A stretch of 64,000 bases of DNA, taken from contig WHVY01000010.1 of the NCBI GenBank assembly GCA_022266195.1, positions 1,314,501-1,378,500 on the forward strand, given 5' to 3'. This document shows, one piece after another, positions 14,201 to 26,540 of the stretch. The stretch comes from Tetranychus cinnabarinus (lineage: Eukaryota; Arthropoda; Arachnida; Trombidiformes; Tetranychidae). The position numbers and the translations under genes are program-made. The notes below the pieces were generated by a model, which was given only the letters and a program-made list of their open reading frames with translations, did no database searches and was not told the DNA's origin. The stretch's first letter is position 1. Each line of letters opens with the position of its first letter.

Positions 14201-15040
14201 TGCTTATTGTTATCTGAACAACGGGAAATGTTTGTTTTTAATGTTACATATTTATAAATATATTTACACACAACGATAATATATTAATTTAATTTATGAA
14301 TTGTTAAGTAGTTGATGATGGTTAAAGGTGATTACAACTGTTGTAACTTGTACCAACAACTTAATGTTAATTCATGTGCATACATAAATTTCAAATTGTA
14401 TATTATCTGATCCAAAGAAAAGGTTGAAATCTTGAAAAGAAAAGAAAAGTTATTCTCATTATTTTCATGGAAACAGATGAACTGAATTGGTTAAAAGTTG
14501 AAAGTCTAAGTTGCTCAATTAATTGAACTTTTCTCAGTAAAAATCGTATAATAACCATTCTTGGTTAGTTGTTATTTACTGGAATTGCATCGAGATTGTT
14601 CACATTAGTTGAACAGAAGTGTGTTTTGTTGAGCGACATTTAAGGACAATCTTTTAATCAACAGACTATTAGATTGTTAATTAAATACAATAGATGTAAT
14701 CAAGTAAAAGTAATACAAATGTTAATGTAATCAAGTTAATACAATTGAATGGTTAAGGGAAACTGCTTATTAATCAGATGTACACAGTTGCTTTTGCTAC
14801 TGCTGTTGTCTGCCTTTTATTTATGGATTAATTTAATTAATAATTGCAGTTGGAAGGACAATTAAAATGAAGAATGTTAAAGGAACAATTAAATGGTTGA
14901 TAAACTTGCATGGGATTCACAATTAAATTGCTTGGGACTCAGGAATGGTTAATGTTAGTGTTACATACCAAAGTGTAAAATGCACTCAAATAGCTTCCTT
15001 TGCGTAAGGAAAAGAAGCAACATCGTTTGATTAAAGCCAT
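5299..15040 (-). CDS. Four-transmembrane (tetraspan) protein, five exons, 3' end not found
   Basis: The exons on the minus strand are 15040-14969, 11755-11692, 7849-7764, 7696-7592 and 5358-5299. Each has an AG acceptor and a GT donor (GTATGT or GTAAGT), and all joins keep one frame: 24 codons; 21 plus 1 base; 2 bases plus 28; 35; 20. The start is the ATG at 15040, followed by MALIKRCCFFSLRKGSYLSA; a Cys-Cys basic N-terminus before the first membrane span is typical of small arthropod tetraspan proteins (LAPTM-like or DUF4728-like). Four hydrophobic segments follow at residues ~17-38, ~47-71, ~79-102 and ~112 onward. ENVSLLLPWM precedes the third span, and the last exon covers only the start of span four (ending DVIIVSAN). 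The remaining C-terminus, probably 20-60 residues, must lie in an exon that I missed or that is beyond base 1. Role unknown; a membrane protein, perhaps endolysosomal. The family assignment is weak, but the exon chain is strong. Confidence 0.72.
5585..5782 (+). other. Unrecognised 65-codon open stretch, possible exon or decayed gene
   Basis: This is a locally GC-richer stretch with no ATG, so it would escape ORF callers. It stays open between TGA 5582-5584 and TAA 5780-5782. The peptide has a balanced, protein-like composition and includes YLSGQNLVLSARTART and later NIWSVELSKGHYITTINGV. A possible donor (GGGTAATG) overlaps the stop. I do not recognise the family. It lies about 150 bp upstream of the mariner relic and may be part of another decayed insertion. 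Confidence 0.3.
5931..6420 (+). mobile_element. Decayed mariner-family transposase (pseudogene fragment)
   Basis: Conceptual translation across stops and frameshifts gives the usual order of mariner transposase landmarks. NAAQAAEKIV and QNWFK belong to the N-terminal helix-turn-helix. These are followed by EDEPRSDLPS, then SRYSYRLI (degenerate HTH2), ICESLLKRK and ITGDEIWISYD. The last carries the first catalytic Asp of the DD34D triad. The second and third catalytic aspartates are missing because similarity ends soon afterwards. Several in-frame stops make it non-functional. The sequence to ~6540 (ending GTGTCTCTAGGTC) may be remnant 3' end, but I could not pair it with a 5' inverted repeat. 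It lies in an intron of the tetraspan gene, opposite strand. Confidence 0.8.
13112..13234. repeat. Cluster of three perfect palindromes
   Basis: Within 123 bp there are three perfect inverted repeats without spacer. They are a 12-bp palindrome at 13112-13123 (CGAGTATACTCG), a 24-bp palindrome at 13166-13189 and a 46-bp palindrome at 13189-13234. The last two share one base. The 46-bp one is centred on TTATAA and its arms contain CTCTGTCGAGTGATT. The cluster lies in the first intron of the tetraspan gene and has no coding potential. Confidence 0.9.
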
Positions 15041-16583
15041 TGTCGTAACTATAGTTGATTAACTAATTGTGATACATATGATCGTATTGACCAGATTGAT
15101 TGTTGTAACAGTTTTAAAAACAATTAACCAAATGTTGAGTTTAATATAAAAGTGACTTTGTCTATGGCTTTGCTTTGGTATCTTGAGATGGTTGGTAATT
15201 ATGTTGATGATGTTTTAGCGAGATTTGATTAAAGATGATTAGATGATTAGTCAGTGAATTGGTGTCATTTAGTTTTGGTCTTTTAATGAGGACAAGATCA
15301 ACTGTCACCGTTGGTATATTGTCATTACATTACAAGTTGAAGTTTAGTGACACTGTTTTCAACTGGCGTTTATAACACATTTCAAGGCAATGGTGTTAAA
15401 CAATAAAAAATAAGGCTCACAATTTATCATCATGTTATTCACGAGAACACACACAAAAAATAAAGTTACTGAATCTTTACTCCTTCAGGCTGCTTCAGAG
15501 GCAAAGGAATATAAACATTCTTGGTTCACTGTTTTTTTTCACGCTGAGTCTTGGAGAGCGCAAGATCACACAGTTTAATCTTTCTCACTCTTTTATCATC
15601 TTCATGAAGACGATTATAAAGCTGATGAGCATGATGAAGATGATGGAAATGATGAAAATGATGATTATGGTGATGTAGATGGAAAAGTGAAAGAATCTGA
15701 TCCACAAATGGAGTGAGTAACTATCCAATTAGAGTTATCTCAAGGGTTCTATGTTGATCTTTTCTTTGATTGTTTTTTTTTCTGTCCACCAATTGTTAAC
15801 CTATTAATTGTAACTTTATAATAATAATGATCATAATGGTGGTCAACGATAAACTAACAATCATCCATTCAATTTGTGATTCAACATGTATTTGCTTTAA
15901 TTAGCCCATTATTAAGCTCAATGATTTATCATTTTCAATATTCGCCTCTACAACATTGTGTTAATTGTCATTGTCTAATATATTTTCAACGGCAAAAGTG
16001 TCAATTTTAATGGTCATTTTAACTTTATATTGATGATTTAGTAAATCCATTTGTTAATTGTCAATCTATTTACGTTTCATTTTCTTGCTTTTATTAGCAG
16101 ATAAAAAGTTGAAATAAAAATACATTTCTGGATGCTATTTTGTATCATTTTAATGTATTAATAAATGTAAACCTTGCATTGAACAATGTTTGTTTGATTA
16201 AATTACAGTCGTAAGTTATGAAAATAGGTAGACTCGTATTATCTTTCTTGTTTTATAATAAATATAAGTAAACATGAGTTTACATGGTCAGCTTTCAGAT
16301 TCAAGCGATAATATTCGTTGGTTTGCTAACCATTAAATCCCAACTTGAGACTGAATCGTGATGCTTACAATAAAATGAAAACAAAAAGGAGAAGACAAAA
16401 AAAACAAATTAAGATGAAAAGTATTAAAATACATATGGAAGGCAATAATCATCAAAAAGCAGAGTTATATAAAGTACAGAGTTTTATGAAAGGAATAAAA
16501 ATAAATGTAAAAAAGGTGATTAATACAATGATGGAAAGGGATTGAGAAAAAAATATCATTCAGGATTTTTTTTGGAAAGCTCT
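15041..16583. other. Intergenic, between two minus-strand genes
   Basis: This would hold the promoter and 5' UTR of the tetraspan gene and the 3' UTR of the centrosomin-like gene. A GATGA-rich simple-sequence patch occurs near 15600-15680. The open frame at 16345-16545 is lysine-rich AT sequence and is not considered a gene. Confidence 0.5.
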
Positions 16584-19500
16584 TTAAACTCTCAAGTTGA
16601 TTTTGGCCTTTTTCAGGAGTTTGTCTGCTTTTTTCATCTGTTGACTAATAGCCTTTTCGATGTTCTCCTTTTTTGCTTTGATCCGTTCATATTGAGCTAG
16701 AACGGAATTTTCGTCCACAATGGTAAAATGGTGGCAAATTATTCGACAAGAATTAATTGTCTTTCTCATGTTAGTTAGACAAGGTTCAACGGCTGTTGAA
16801 TATTCTTGTGAGTCAATTATTTCTAAAACAAAATGATCCTTATTCAATGAATCTAATTCATTTAATCGTACAGAAAGTTGACCTAAATGACCACGAAGAA
16901 GCTGGTAATATTTGAAGGTAAGGTAAACACGAACAGAATCACTTTCCTTCTCATCATTTGGTTCATCGTCAGTGGTGAAATCATTATCATTATCAGGCAT
17001 TTTTGATATCAATTTGTTTTGACTCGTCAACATTACATGTTTTTCAGCTTGTTTTGGTGTAATCTCTCCTTTCGAGTGTGGATATTGATTCTTTTTCAAG
17101 CTTGATGCTTTTTTAATAGTTATTTCAGTTCCATTCTTTTCAGTTAATGGACTCAATGTTACTTTTCCACCAGCTTTTTGTATGGTATTCAATCTTTCAT
17201 TGATTGATACCGTTTTCCTTTCAGAAGTAGCAACTTGATTTGGAGTCATTTTACCAAGACAAGGCGAAGCTCCAGATGAATTGTTCAACTTGAGACTCTC
17301 GAGGGAATAAGTGAGATCATTAACAGTTCCTTTATCTTGCCTTTCTTGGATTGCTGAAGGAGAATATTCCTTAAGTCGAGGAGATTCGGTGATAGGAGAT
17401 AAATTAGACTTAAAAATGGTAAAACTTTTCATAGCTGCAATGAAGCTAGCATCCGGAGATTTTTCAACATCTTTATTATCTTCCAGGTCATCACTTTTCG
17501 CCACTTGTTTATTTAATAGACAATTCAGATCGAGCTTATTGTTATTCTGATTTCCTGAGGAAGTCTTACCTAACTCAGAGTTTTTACATTTTTTTGATTT
17601 TTTAATTCCACTTTCCTCGGAATTAACTTCAGAAACAGAGCCAGCTTTGTCGAAGGTTGTAGAATGGGTTTGAGTTGATCTGGAGTTGGGGCCATTCAAA
17701 ATTTTTGATTGAAGAGACAAATCTTTTCCAGTTTTAGCTAATAGTTTAGGATCAGTTTGGGTTTTTTGGTGGTTAACATGTGATGAGATACATGTTTGAC
17801 ATTCTTTTTCAGTTGATCTGACTGATTGGGTTTGAGTTGAAGCATCAGAACCTCTTCGATTACCTAACAAGACAGCAGTTTGAATTAGAGCTTTTATCTC
17901 GCTAGCAACCATATCTGTTTGAATTTCACAATCAATTTTAACAGGGACGGATGCGTTATCCTTGGTTATGAACTGACTCAGATCAGAAAGTAGACCCAAT
18001 GATGACATGCCTGTAAGAATAGGAGATGAAGAAAGGAAAAAATTCAGTATAAAATTTGAAATGGATATTTTTTGATGGCATTTCCCTGGTGGAAATAGAT
18101 ATTGAAAAGGAAAATTATAGGCAGAAGTAAAAATTAAGAAATATTGAATTAATGGCATTCATTAAAAGCTGTGAATATTTCTTTTAATTTAATTATGTTG
18201 TAATTATCGAGTTGAATACATTATAGTACGATACTGAATAGATTGAAATGTTTATCTTAGGCTGCCTAATAGAAAATACACAGAATTCACATTTCTTGAT
18301 TTTATAAATGTGAAGTATTGAATAGGTAAGAGGTGAAAGTAGCTGCAGGGGATTGTGAATGAACAAATTGAATTATCAAGATACGAAGATTGCAATTGAT
18401 TGATGAGTGATGAAAAAATTGGAGAGCCATGTTGAGTGATTAGAGTATTTATAAAACACTGACAACAAGAGAATTAATTCAAGGTTCCTAATTAATTAAT
18501 ACATAAGAACAGTGTATTTATAATAACAAGCTTAAAGGGTAAAGAAAGATGAGAAATGCAATTATCTCACTGTTTTAAAAACATCCAAATAATGAATCTC
18601 TGATGAATCTTGGTGAAAGAAAGGATAGATTCTATAGATTTATATGGCATAAAAAAAGAAAAGAAAGACTAACAACAGATCATTATGTTATTCAAAAGTT
18701 GATTGAATTAGAAGTAAAGAGTAAAATTAACAAGTGTAGCATACATTAGCATGTTTCCTATTGTTCATTGAAGATCATAAATAGCTGATTTAAATTCAAT
18801 ATGACTCTTGAAAATTTAGGTTCCTGTTCATTATACAAAGCTTGCAATATAACTTAACTTGATATAATTATTGTGCATCCATGAATTATTAGCAGTAAAT
18901 TGATTAAACTTGAAACTTAAAACCTAAGCGCATAATTAAATAAACAGATATGATATTTGCAAAACTCAACATTTGGGAATCAGTCGAACAGAAGCAATAA
19001 ATTTGATTTATTATTGAATGAAGAAAATCAACAAATTACCTTTAATTTCACTGGATCTTTTGAGTTCCTTCAATTTGTTCCGCAATTTGTCAGATGAAGG
19101 TTCATTGATAATTTTTGATGATCCATCTCTATGTTTCTCTATAGTGATTTGTAAGCAAAAAAGAAGTGATTAGAGATTATTGTGATTCGAATAATAAACA
19201 AGGAGAAGTCAAAATTTGACATACCATTTATAATAAATGAAGATGAATTTAGTATATCCTGAGATGAGTTCAACAAGTTTGAAATGGATTCTAACAAACT
19301 GTGATCACCACTTGAATTAGCTTCCAGCAGGAATTTTCTCCAAAAATCACATACTTCAGTAAGATGCTCCATAAATTGTCTACAGAGATTCTCACTAGTT
19401 TCCAAATCATTTGCATACGCTTCTTTTTCACGACGAAGAATTCCTATTTCAAATTTCATCTTGTTGTCCAAGTCATTAAGCTGACTTTTCAAGTTTCTTA

Positions 19501-20133
19501 TTTGATTATCTTTATCAATCAATATCTTTTTGAAGTTTTCTTCGATGGTGTTTGAAGGCTTATCCTTGCGTTCATCGTCATCTGGAATGAAAAATAAATT
19601 TAAGGATACATTTGCATTGAAAGGTTAATTGAAGAAATAGTAGAGTCACTCAAAACTGATCAAAACCAATCAGTATTCGAAAAGATTTTAAATTTGAGAG
19701 GATTGTAAGACTTACCAAAATGTGTCTTCTTAGAACCTTTTTTCTGATTTTCAACATAAAGCCTTAACTTGAGGTCAAAGTTTTCTCTTCGTAAAGCATT
19801 CAACTCAGCATCGATTTGTTTCATTGTCATGGCTTGTCCGTTTACTTTTCCCACTGTGTTGGGAGAAAAAACTTTTAAAGGCTCTCGCAAAGATGGCAGT
19901 GATCCATCAGATTTGATTGAGCTTTCATCTTTGGTTGCCCCATCATTACTGGATTGGAATTTATTTGATGCATCGACAAAAAAATGATAAAAATAACAAA
20001 GAAAATGTCAAAATTAATGCCAAGTTATAAGATGAAGGTTGTCATTCCAAATTTAGATTGAAAAACAAAGACAAACTCACCTTTTATCAGGAATATGAAT
20101 TGACGATAAGTCAACTAAACTATTACACAGCAT
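16584..20133 (-). CDS. Centrosomin / CDK5RAP2-like centrosomal protein (CM1 motif), five exons, 722 aa
   Basis: Exons on the minus strand are 20133-20081, 19948-19716, 19581-19225, 19138-19040 and 18010-16584. They sum to 2169 bases (723 codons with stop), and all phases agree. Residues ~58-86 contain the centrosomin motif 1: MKQIDAELNALRRENFDLKL followed by RLYVENQ, matching the family core [KR]ENFNLKLRIYFLEE. In known Cnn/CDK5RAP2/myomegalin proteins CM1 recruits and activates gamma-tubulin ring complexes at centrosomes. Residues ~100-170 are heptad-rich coiled coil. The last exon is long, polar and probably disordered, with five QT-type motifs between residues 275 and 363 (including ASTQT, QKTQT and RSTQT) and a lysine-rich helical C-terminus. 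It is shorter than fly Cnn (over 1000 aa), and I did not recognise a CM2 domain. Its start lies 552 bp from that of the divergent VPS15 gene. The start choice is the first ATG of exon 1; alternative first exons are possible. Confidence 0.85.
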
Positions 20134-20685
20134 AGCTATTAGCCAAATAAACACGAGAAAGCAAAAAATAAACGTGATTGGAGTTGTACAATTGGAATAA
20201 TTAACTTAAGAAATGATTAAAAGACTAACACTATCCCGCTCAAGGGTGAATTCAAAATGAAAAATCCGTTGGTAACTGTGACAACGCAAACAGTTTTTTT
20301 GTTTAAATAGCTTAAGCAGTGTTATTCATACTGCAAATATTCAGAAAACTACTTTTAACTGATCGCCAATAAACCATTATATTTCCTTAATCACTGAGGT
20401 TTCGATTATTGAATTGGAGATGCAATAATCATTTCAGAAATAATTACAAAATCAGATTATTGATTAATTTCGTAAAATTAATCATTTTTGAACATTATTT
20501 ACTGTTAAGCTGCCATCTAGTATTTTCTATGCGACTTTTTAAGCTCGGCCCACTGGTTTGTTTATTTGTTTCGTTTTAACAATAAAACAACTGTTATCTG
20601 CTTCTTTGTAGCGAAAATACACTTGTATTGCTTGTGAAGAAAATATTATTGTGTTTAAGACTTATTATTATAAAATTTATTCAAC
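20134..20685. promoter_or_regulatory. Bidirectional upstream region, centrosomin-like / VPS15
   Basis: There are 552 bp between the start codons of two divergently transcribed genes. No TATA box is evident near either end, and no coding exon was seen. It must contain both 5' UTRs and promoters unless distant first exons exist. Confidence 0.55.
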
Positions 20686-23600
20686 ATGGGCAATCATTTG
20701 TCCGGAGTTGTTCCAGTACAAATTCATCCCACAGAGTATTACATTTCAGACATAGCCAATTCTGAATTGATTACTTTTGATGGTAACCTCGGATCTACTC
20801 GATTCTTCAAAGTGGCTCGGGTTAAGCTTCATCAAATACGCCCTCAAGCATCTGATGTGCTTTCATCTTCCAACCATTCTGGATTAGATGCCCCTGGTCT
20901 CGGTGTAGCCAAAGTATTTGTGATAAATGATCCAACTCTACATTTAAAGGGTCATAAAGAAGTGATCGATTGGTTGAAGGAAGCTTTGAAAGATAATCCA
21001 AATGCTTTGGTATTCAGTAAAGCTGTTATCAATGAGAAGGCTGCCGTTCTGTTGAGACAATACATCAAATTCAATTTGTATGATAGAATATCTACTCGTC
21101 CATTTTTAACTTTCTTTGAGAAAACCTGGATAGCTTTTCAGCTACTCAAGTGCTGTGAATGGATTCATGAAAAGGGTATATGTCATGGAGACATTAAATT
21201 AGAAAATATCCTTATTACCAGCTATTTATGGGTGTTATTAACAGATTTTGCGACCTTCAAGCCCGTTTTTCTGCCTGAAGTAAGTCTAATTGTTTAATAA
21301 TTTAAGTATTCAACCTAATATTCCACCATCTTTTATGTGTTGGTAATTTCACTGCGTCAGCAAAGCTGTATCATTGTTTATTTATGCATCTTCATAATGT
21401 CATTTGAGTTTATTATCTCACATTTTTTGCAGAATTTACATTTCAGAGTAAATATTTTAGAGAGAGTAATCGCTAGATGAAAGTATAACTAACACACGGG
21501 GATGGGTTTTCTTTGTTTGCCTTGGTTCTAGTCCTATTCCTAATCTTTTGTCTTGTTTTCTATAGGACAATCCAGCAGACTTTTCTTATTTTTTCGATAC
21601 TTCTCGAAGACGAACCTGCAATGTTGCTCCAGAAAGATTCATCCAAGAAAGCTATACTCAGGGGGACCTAACTCCACCGGGCTATATCCATTCTTCAATG
21701 CAGGATTCGCACAACAACTTGAAACCTGCTATGGATATGTTCAGTCTTGGCTGTGTTATCGCTGAACTTTTCACAGAAGACTCATCTAATGGTGGTCTTT
21801 TTGATCTTTCAGCTTTACTCTCTTTCAGATCTGGAGAACGCTGTCAAAACAGCTTTAACAAAATTATTGATTCAATCCCGGATAAACAGATTCGGGATCT
21901 AGTTTCGAGTCTAACCGATCTAGATCCGAAACAAAGGAAAACAGCATCATATCATTTAAAAAATCTAACTCCATCATTATTTCCCCATTATTTCAATGAC
22001 TTATTTATTTTTTTCAAAGATATAATTAAGTTACCACCTGATGAGAAAATTATAAAGATGGCAAACAAACTGAAAGCAATCATTCCTTTAATCAAAAAAG
22101 AAGATTCAAAAGGATTACTTTTGATAATTGTACTGGTCACATCGATTATGAGATCGATGAAACATTTGCATGCAAAAATTATCGCCCTCGAGGTTCTAAG
22201 TGAGATTCTAAACTGTGATATGCCCGTTATTTCTCCACATATTTTGGACAGAATATTGCCTTACCTAATGGTTATGCTTCGTGATTCTGATCCAAGAGTA
22301 AGAGCTGAAGCAATCTTTTTTTTAACTTATTGCCTTTCAACTGTTGAAAAAGTCCCTCCATGTGATAGTAATGTTTTTCCTGATTATATTCTTCCTAATT
22401 TGGTAAGTTCTAATTTTATCTATTCAAATCATCATTTTAATTCTCCTTTTATTATTGTTCTACTTTATAGACACAACTTGCTAAAGACCGTTCAATTCTC
22501 GTTCGAATGGCATTGGCCAGGCATCTAGCTGATCTTGCCGATATCGCATCAAGGTTTTCATCTCATACTACTCATGATAAAAAGCATTTCCAAAATGAAT
22601 TGGCAGTTCTACATTCAGGCTTCCAGATTATGGTTGCAAATATCCTAACAGATTCAGCAAGTGCAGTTAAAATTAATCTACTCTCAAACAATATTTCTAA
22701 GCTTTGTAAATTTTTCGGACCCCATAAGACAAATGAACTGATCTTAAGTCACATTTTCACTTTTTTAAATGAAGCTGTGAGTATCTTTTTTTCAATTTGT
22801 TCAGATTAGATCTCACAGTTGATGAAATCAATAATCTTTGAATATCTTTTAGGATCGATTTGAACTTCGGTGTGCTTTCTTCGACAACGTTGTGCCAATT
22901 GCTGAATATCTTGGATCCCAATGTCTATCTCTTCTCAAGCCATTTCTCCAACAAGGTATCTCAGATACAGAAGAAACTGTGATCTCCAAAACTCTGTTTT
23001 GCTTGGCTAATTTAACAAAGCTGAAACTATGGGATAAAACTTCAGTTTTAGATATCTTAAGTGAATCCATACCCTTACTCTGTCATCCGAATATTTGGAT
23101 AAGGCATAGTTTAATATACTTTATCCATCTCTTAGCGGTTCAATTAAGTCCAGCTGATGTCTACTGTAAAATTATGCCTTTACTTGCTCCTTATGTTACC
23201 AAGGAAATTTTCTCACTTGAAAACACTAATCTGCTTCTTGATAACTTGAAGACACCTCTACCAAGATCTGTATTTGATATGATTGTTCAGCCATCACGTT
23301 TTGCAAGCTTGCATAACAATAGTTTTGTCCCACTTATTGAGTGCCTTAGAGAAAGAAAAAGGATTCGAAGCCTTGGAAGATCTGGAAATAAAGCTGCTAA
23401 CGAGGTTACTTGTCCTCTTCTGAACGCTATTTCAAACCAAGTGGAAGATAAATTGACTGAAGAGCAAGAAGAACAAATTCTTAAATTAGCAACTATCCTG
23501 AGAAAAATTAATCGAGAGTATCGAGCTCGAGCCGAAACTGACCAGATTTATGGAAATATCATTCAATTAAATCGTAAAAATCGCAAGACTCATTCCATGT

Positions 23601-25339
23601 CTTTGTCAGAGATGCTTAAAAATTATCCTCTTGGTAGAAGAAATTACCAATCGGCTTCTGGAATCAATATGAATGAAGAATGGCACACCATGTTCGGCTC
23701 TCAAAAAGACAGCATCGAAGTATCTCAAGAAATTTTGGATGTTACTGTTAGTGGTGAAAAATCGGCTGATCTTAATGCTATTCCAGTTGCTCAAGAGGCT
23801 AAAGAAAACATTCTTGATGATTATGGTCAGCAGTTGACCACTTGTCCTCCTTGTATCAATGATCTTCATGGTTTAATGAACCACAAGAAAAACTATTTCA
23901 CTTATCACTTATCTGATCCTTCTATTTTTGATAATGAACCTCGTTATACTAGCAAAATTGGTTTTACTTCTCATGTACCTCGAGGTACTTTATTAGGACA
24001 ACTTCATGAGCATAGTAAACAGGTTAACAGGATAGCCGTCATTGACCCAACAACTCTCTTCGTAACCTGTTCATCAGATGCAACTTTAAAAGTTTGGGAT
24101 GCATTGAAAGTAGAAGATCGAAATTGCATGATAAACCGATCCAAACAAAGCTTCAGGCTTTCAGATGAAACAGAAGAGTTTAAAGCAGTTACATATCTAC
24201 CGGGTGTTGAAAGTTTGGTTTGTTACACTAACACCAATGCTGTTTATGTTCTCCAATTGGATCCATCATCATCCAAGATGAGATTACAGCATAGGATGAA
24301 GGATTATTGTTGCGAGGGAACCAATTTAGTTCTAACTGATTTGTGTAGTATTTCACCAAATGTTTTCGCCATTTCAAATACAGCATCTCAGTTAATAGGG
24401 TGTGATCTCAGGCAACCTCCAACACAATCTCCAGCATTTTCCATTCTTGCACCGTTAGCCAGAGGAATGGTTACCTGTATCGATGGAAATGAATACCTTT
24501 TATCTTGTGGAACCTCTCGTGGTCTCATCATAAATTATGATCTCCGATTTATTCTTGAAGCCAATTCAATGTACCACAGTAAGGACAAAAAGAAGAGCAA
24601 AAGAGTTATGCGTATTCTCATTACTTCAAACGCTATTTACTCATCGGGTAGGTTTCATACGATCAATTTCATTTCATTTCTTGTAACCACATTTCAAACT
24701 AATCTCCAAATGTTTGGTTGCTCTTTTTTCTCTTATCCAATAGTTCAAGGTAATAATGAAGTTGCTGTATGGAATTGTGGTACTGGCGAAAGGATGCGTT
24801 CTTATTGGGCCAGTGATCTTCCAGCTCTTTGTCAAGAGAATCGAGATAATGCTTTGCGTTCAGTCAACGGAATGGTAGTTTTAAACAGAGCTGGAAATGA
24901 ATGCCTCATAACTGGAGGAACCGACTTTAAGATTCGATATTGGGATTACTTAAATATTAACAATAACGGTCTAATCTCAGATTCGGGTAAACCCTCTCCT
25001 TGGCCCTACTCACCTCCGCTCAAAAACTACCAAGGCGATTATTCAGTTCATTATGAATCTAAAATGATGGAAGGATGTCAAGTTATTCAGGAACATAAAT
25101 CATACAGACAACCATCGGTTACTTCTCTCGACTCTGGTTTTCCTCATTCCGCTTCCTCGTCATCTTTATCGGTCAACTCACTCGGTTCAGCTGCTTCAAT
25201 TGGCTCTTCTGGTCTGATTTGGGAGCAACAGGCAGTTTCCCTAGCCCATAAAGCATCTATAACAGACCTTGTTTGGATCAATAAGATGAATTTGTTAATT
25301 TCATCAAGTTCCGATGGATGTGTCAAAGTATGGAGATGA
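20686..25339 (+). CDS. Vps15: VPS15 / PIK3R4, regulatory pseudokinase of the class III PI3-kinase complex, 1375 aa
   Basis: Exons are 20686-21279, 21566-22402, 22471-22776, 22853-24647 and 24744-25339. They sum to 4128 bases, all in phase. VPS15 scaffolds VPS34 and Beclin-1 on endosomes and autophagosome precursors. The protein starts MGNHLSG, with Gly2 in the family's myristoylation context. The kinase-like domain (~25-310) has VAKVF, HGDIKLENIL (HGD in place of HRD) and TDFA (in place of DFG), followed by the family signature EDNPADFSYFFDTSRRRTC, which spans the first splice junction. HEAT-type helical repeats occupy roughly 350-700. The C-terminal WD40 propeller includes GQLHEHSKQVNRI, DATLKVWD, VQGNNEVAVWN and the terminal SSSDGCVKVWR. 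Length is close to human PIK3R4 (1358 aa). Four introns are short (68-286 bp). An AATAAA occurs at 25741-25746. The gene appears intact, and identification is very secure. Confidence 0.97.
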
Positions 25340-26540
25340 ATCCCAATTGTATTCATCAATCTCTTCAATTTTCATTTCAGTTCAACTTTTTTAATATCTT
25401 GCCCTTTCATTCGCCATATTTCTTACGAACAATTATTTCCATTCCTTCACCACCAACTCTTGACTAGTTCCCAGTCAACCTATTGCTCATGATATCTAAC
25501 TTGACATGAAAAAATTGTACCATTTTCCCCCTGTCTTCTTCAATTAATCAAACATCGCAATCATTTTACTCTATCAACCTTTACCACCCATTCCTCTTAT
25601 GTTTGAGCTCAAGAAATGACCAATATTTATGTTGACTGCGTTTTTAGCAGTTTATTGAATTAAAAGCGGAGTAATCAACGAATTATACTAATTTAAAACA
25701 ATTTGATGAATGTACAAATTTGCAAACATAATTTGTGATTAATAAAATTTCTTAATACTCTGTATTATCCTATTTAAGTGAACAAATAAGCTCTATTCAT
25801 TTTTTTCCCTTTGTTTTCGTCAAAACTGTACATTGATTTTAATCAAACCTGATTACCGCTAATTATTTTCTTAAAAAAAGATGATCATACATGTCACATT
25901 AATTCGTGAATAATAAACGTGGAAAAAGTTATAATAATATTAACAATGAATAAAAAAGCTGAGATAGAAAATAATGTCAAGTTCAGTTAGGAGATGAGCA
26001 AGGAATTGAACCGTTTTCTTATGAATAATCCATCAACCTTAAAAAACAAAGAAGCAAAAATAATGTCAACAACATTATTTTGATGATTTGATTTCCTCAA
26101 AACAACTCATCTTAACGATTAAATGATGCATGTGATGATAATTTTAACAAGTAAATTAGAGTTAATTTTTAAGACACATTTAACCATTTATTCAAAAATT
26201 GTAATCACCAATTAATAATATGTAAATTAAGGACATTTTTGTTCCCTACCAAACAGCCTTTTGAACCTAGTCATTGTCACTTTTCCCTCACTTTTTATTC
26301 CTTGTATATTCAATAATAGGTTAACTCTTTTGCCTCATGTTAATCTTCTTATGCATAATTTTGACTGTTAATAAGTTTCTTGTCACCTCGCCATAATCAA
26401 GTTCAACACTGAAATGTTTTTCAACGATTGACAAACAATTAACATAACGTTAGTTGATTAGCAGATGATGATTTGGAGGCATACAATTTGGACAACCATT
26501 CCTACACAATTACCTTGACGTTGATTTTAACTCTGTCAAC
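25340..26540. other. Intergenic, VPS15 3' UTR and chitinase-like upstream region
   Basis: The VPS15 3' UTR probably ends shortly after the AATAAA at 25741-25746. The rest is AT-rich and no exon was seen. It is the putative promoter of the chitinase-like gene, without a clear TATA box. Confidence 0.5.

Noticed and set aside
16345..16545. Lysine-rich 66-codon frame
   Set aside because: Composition follows A-rich DNA; no start context, domain or splice partners.
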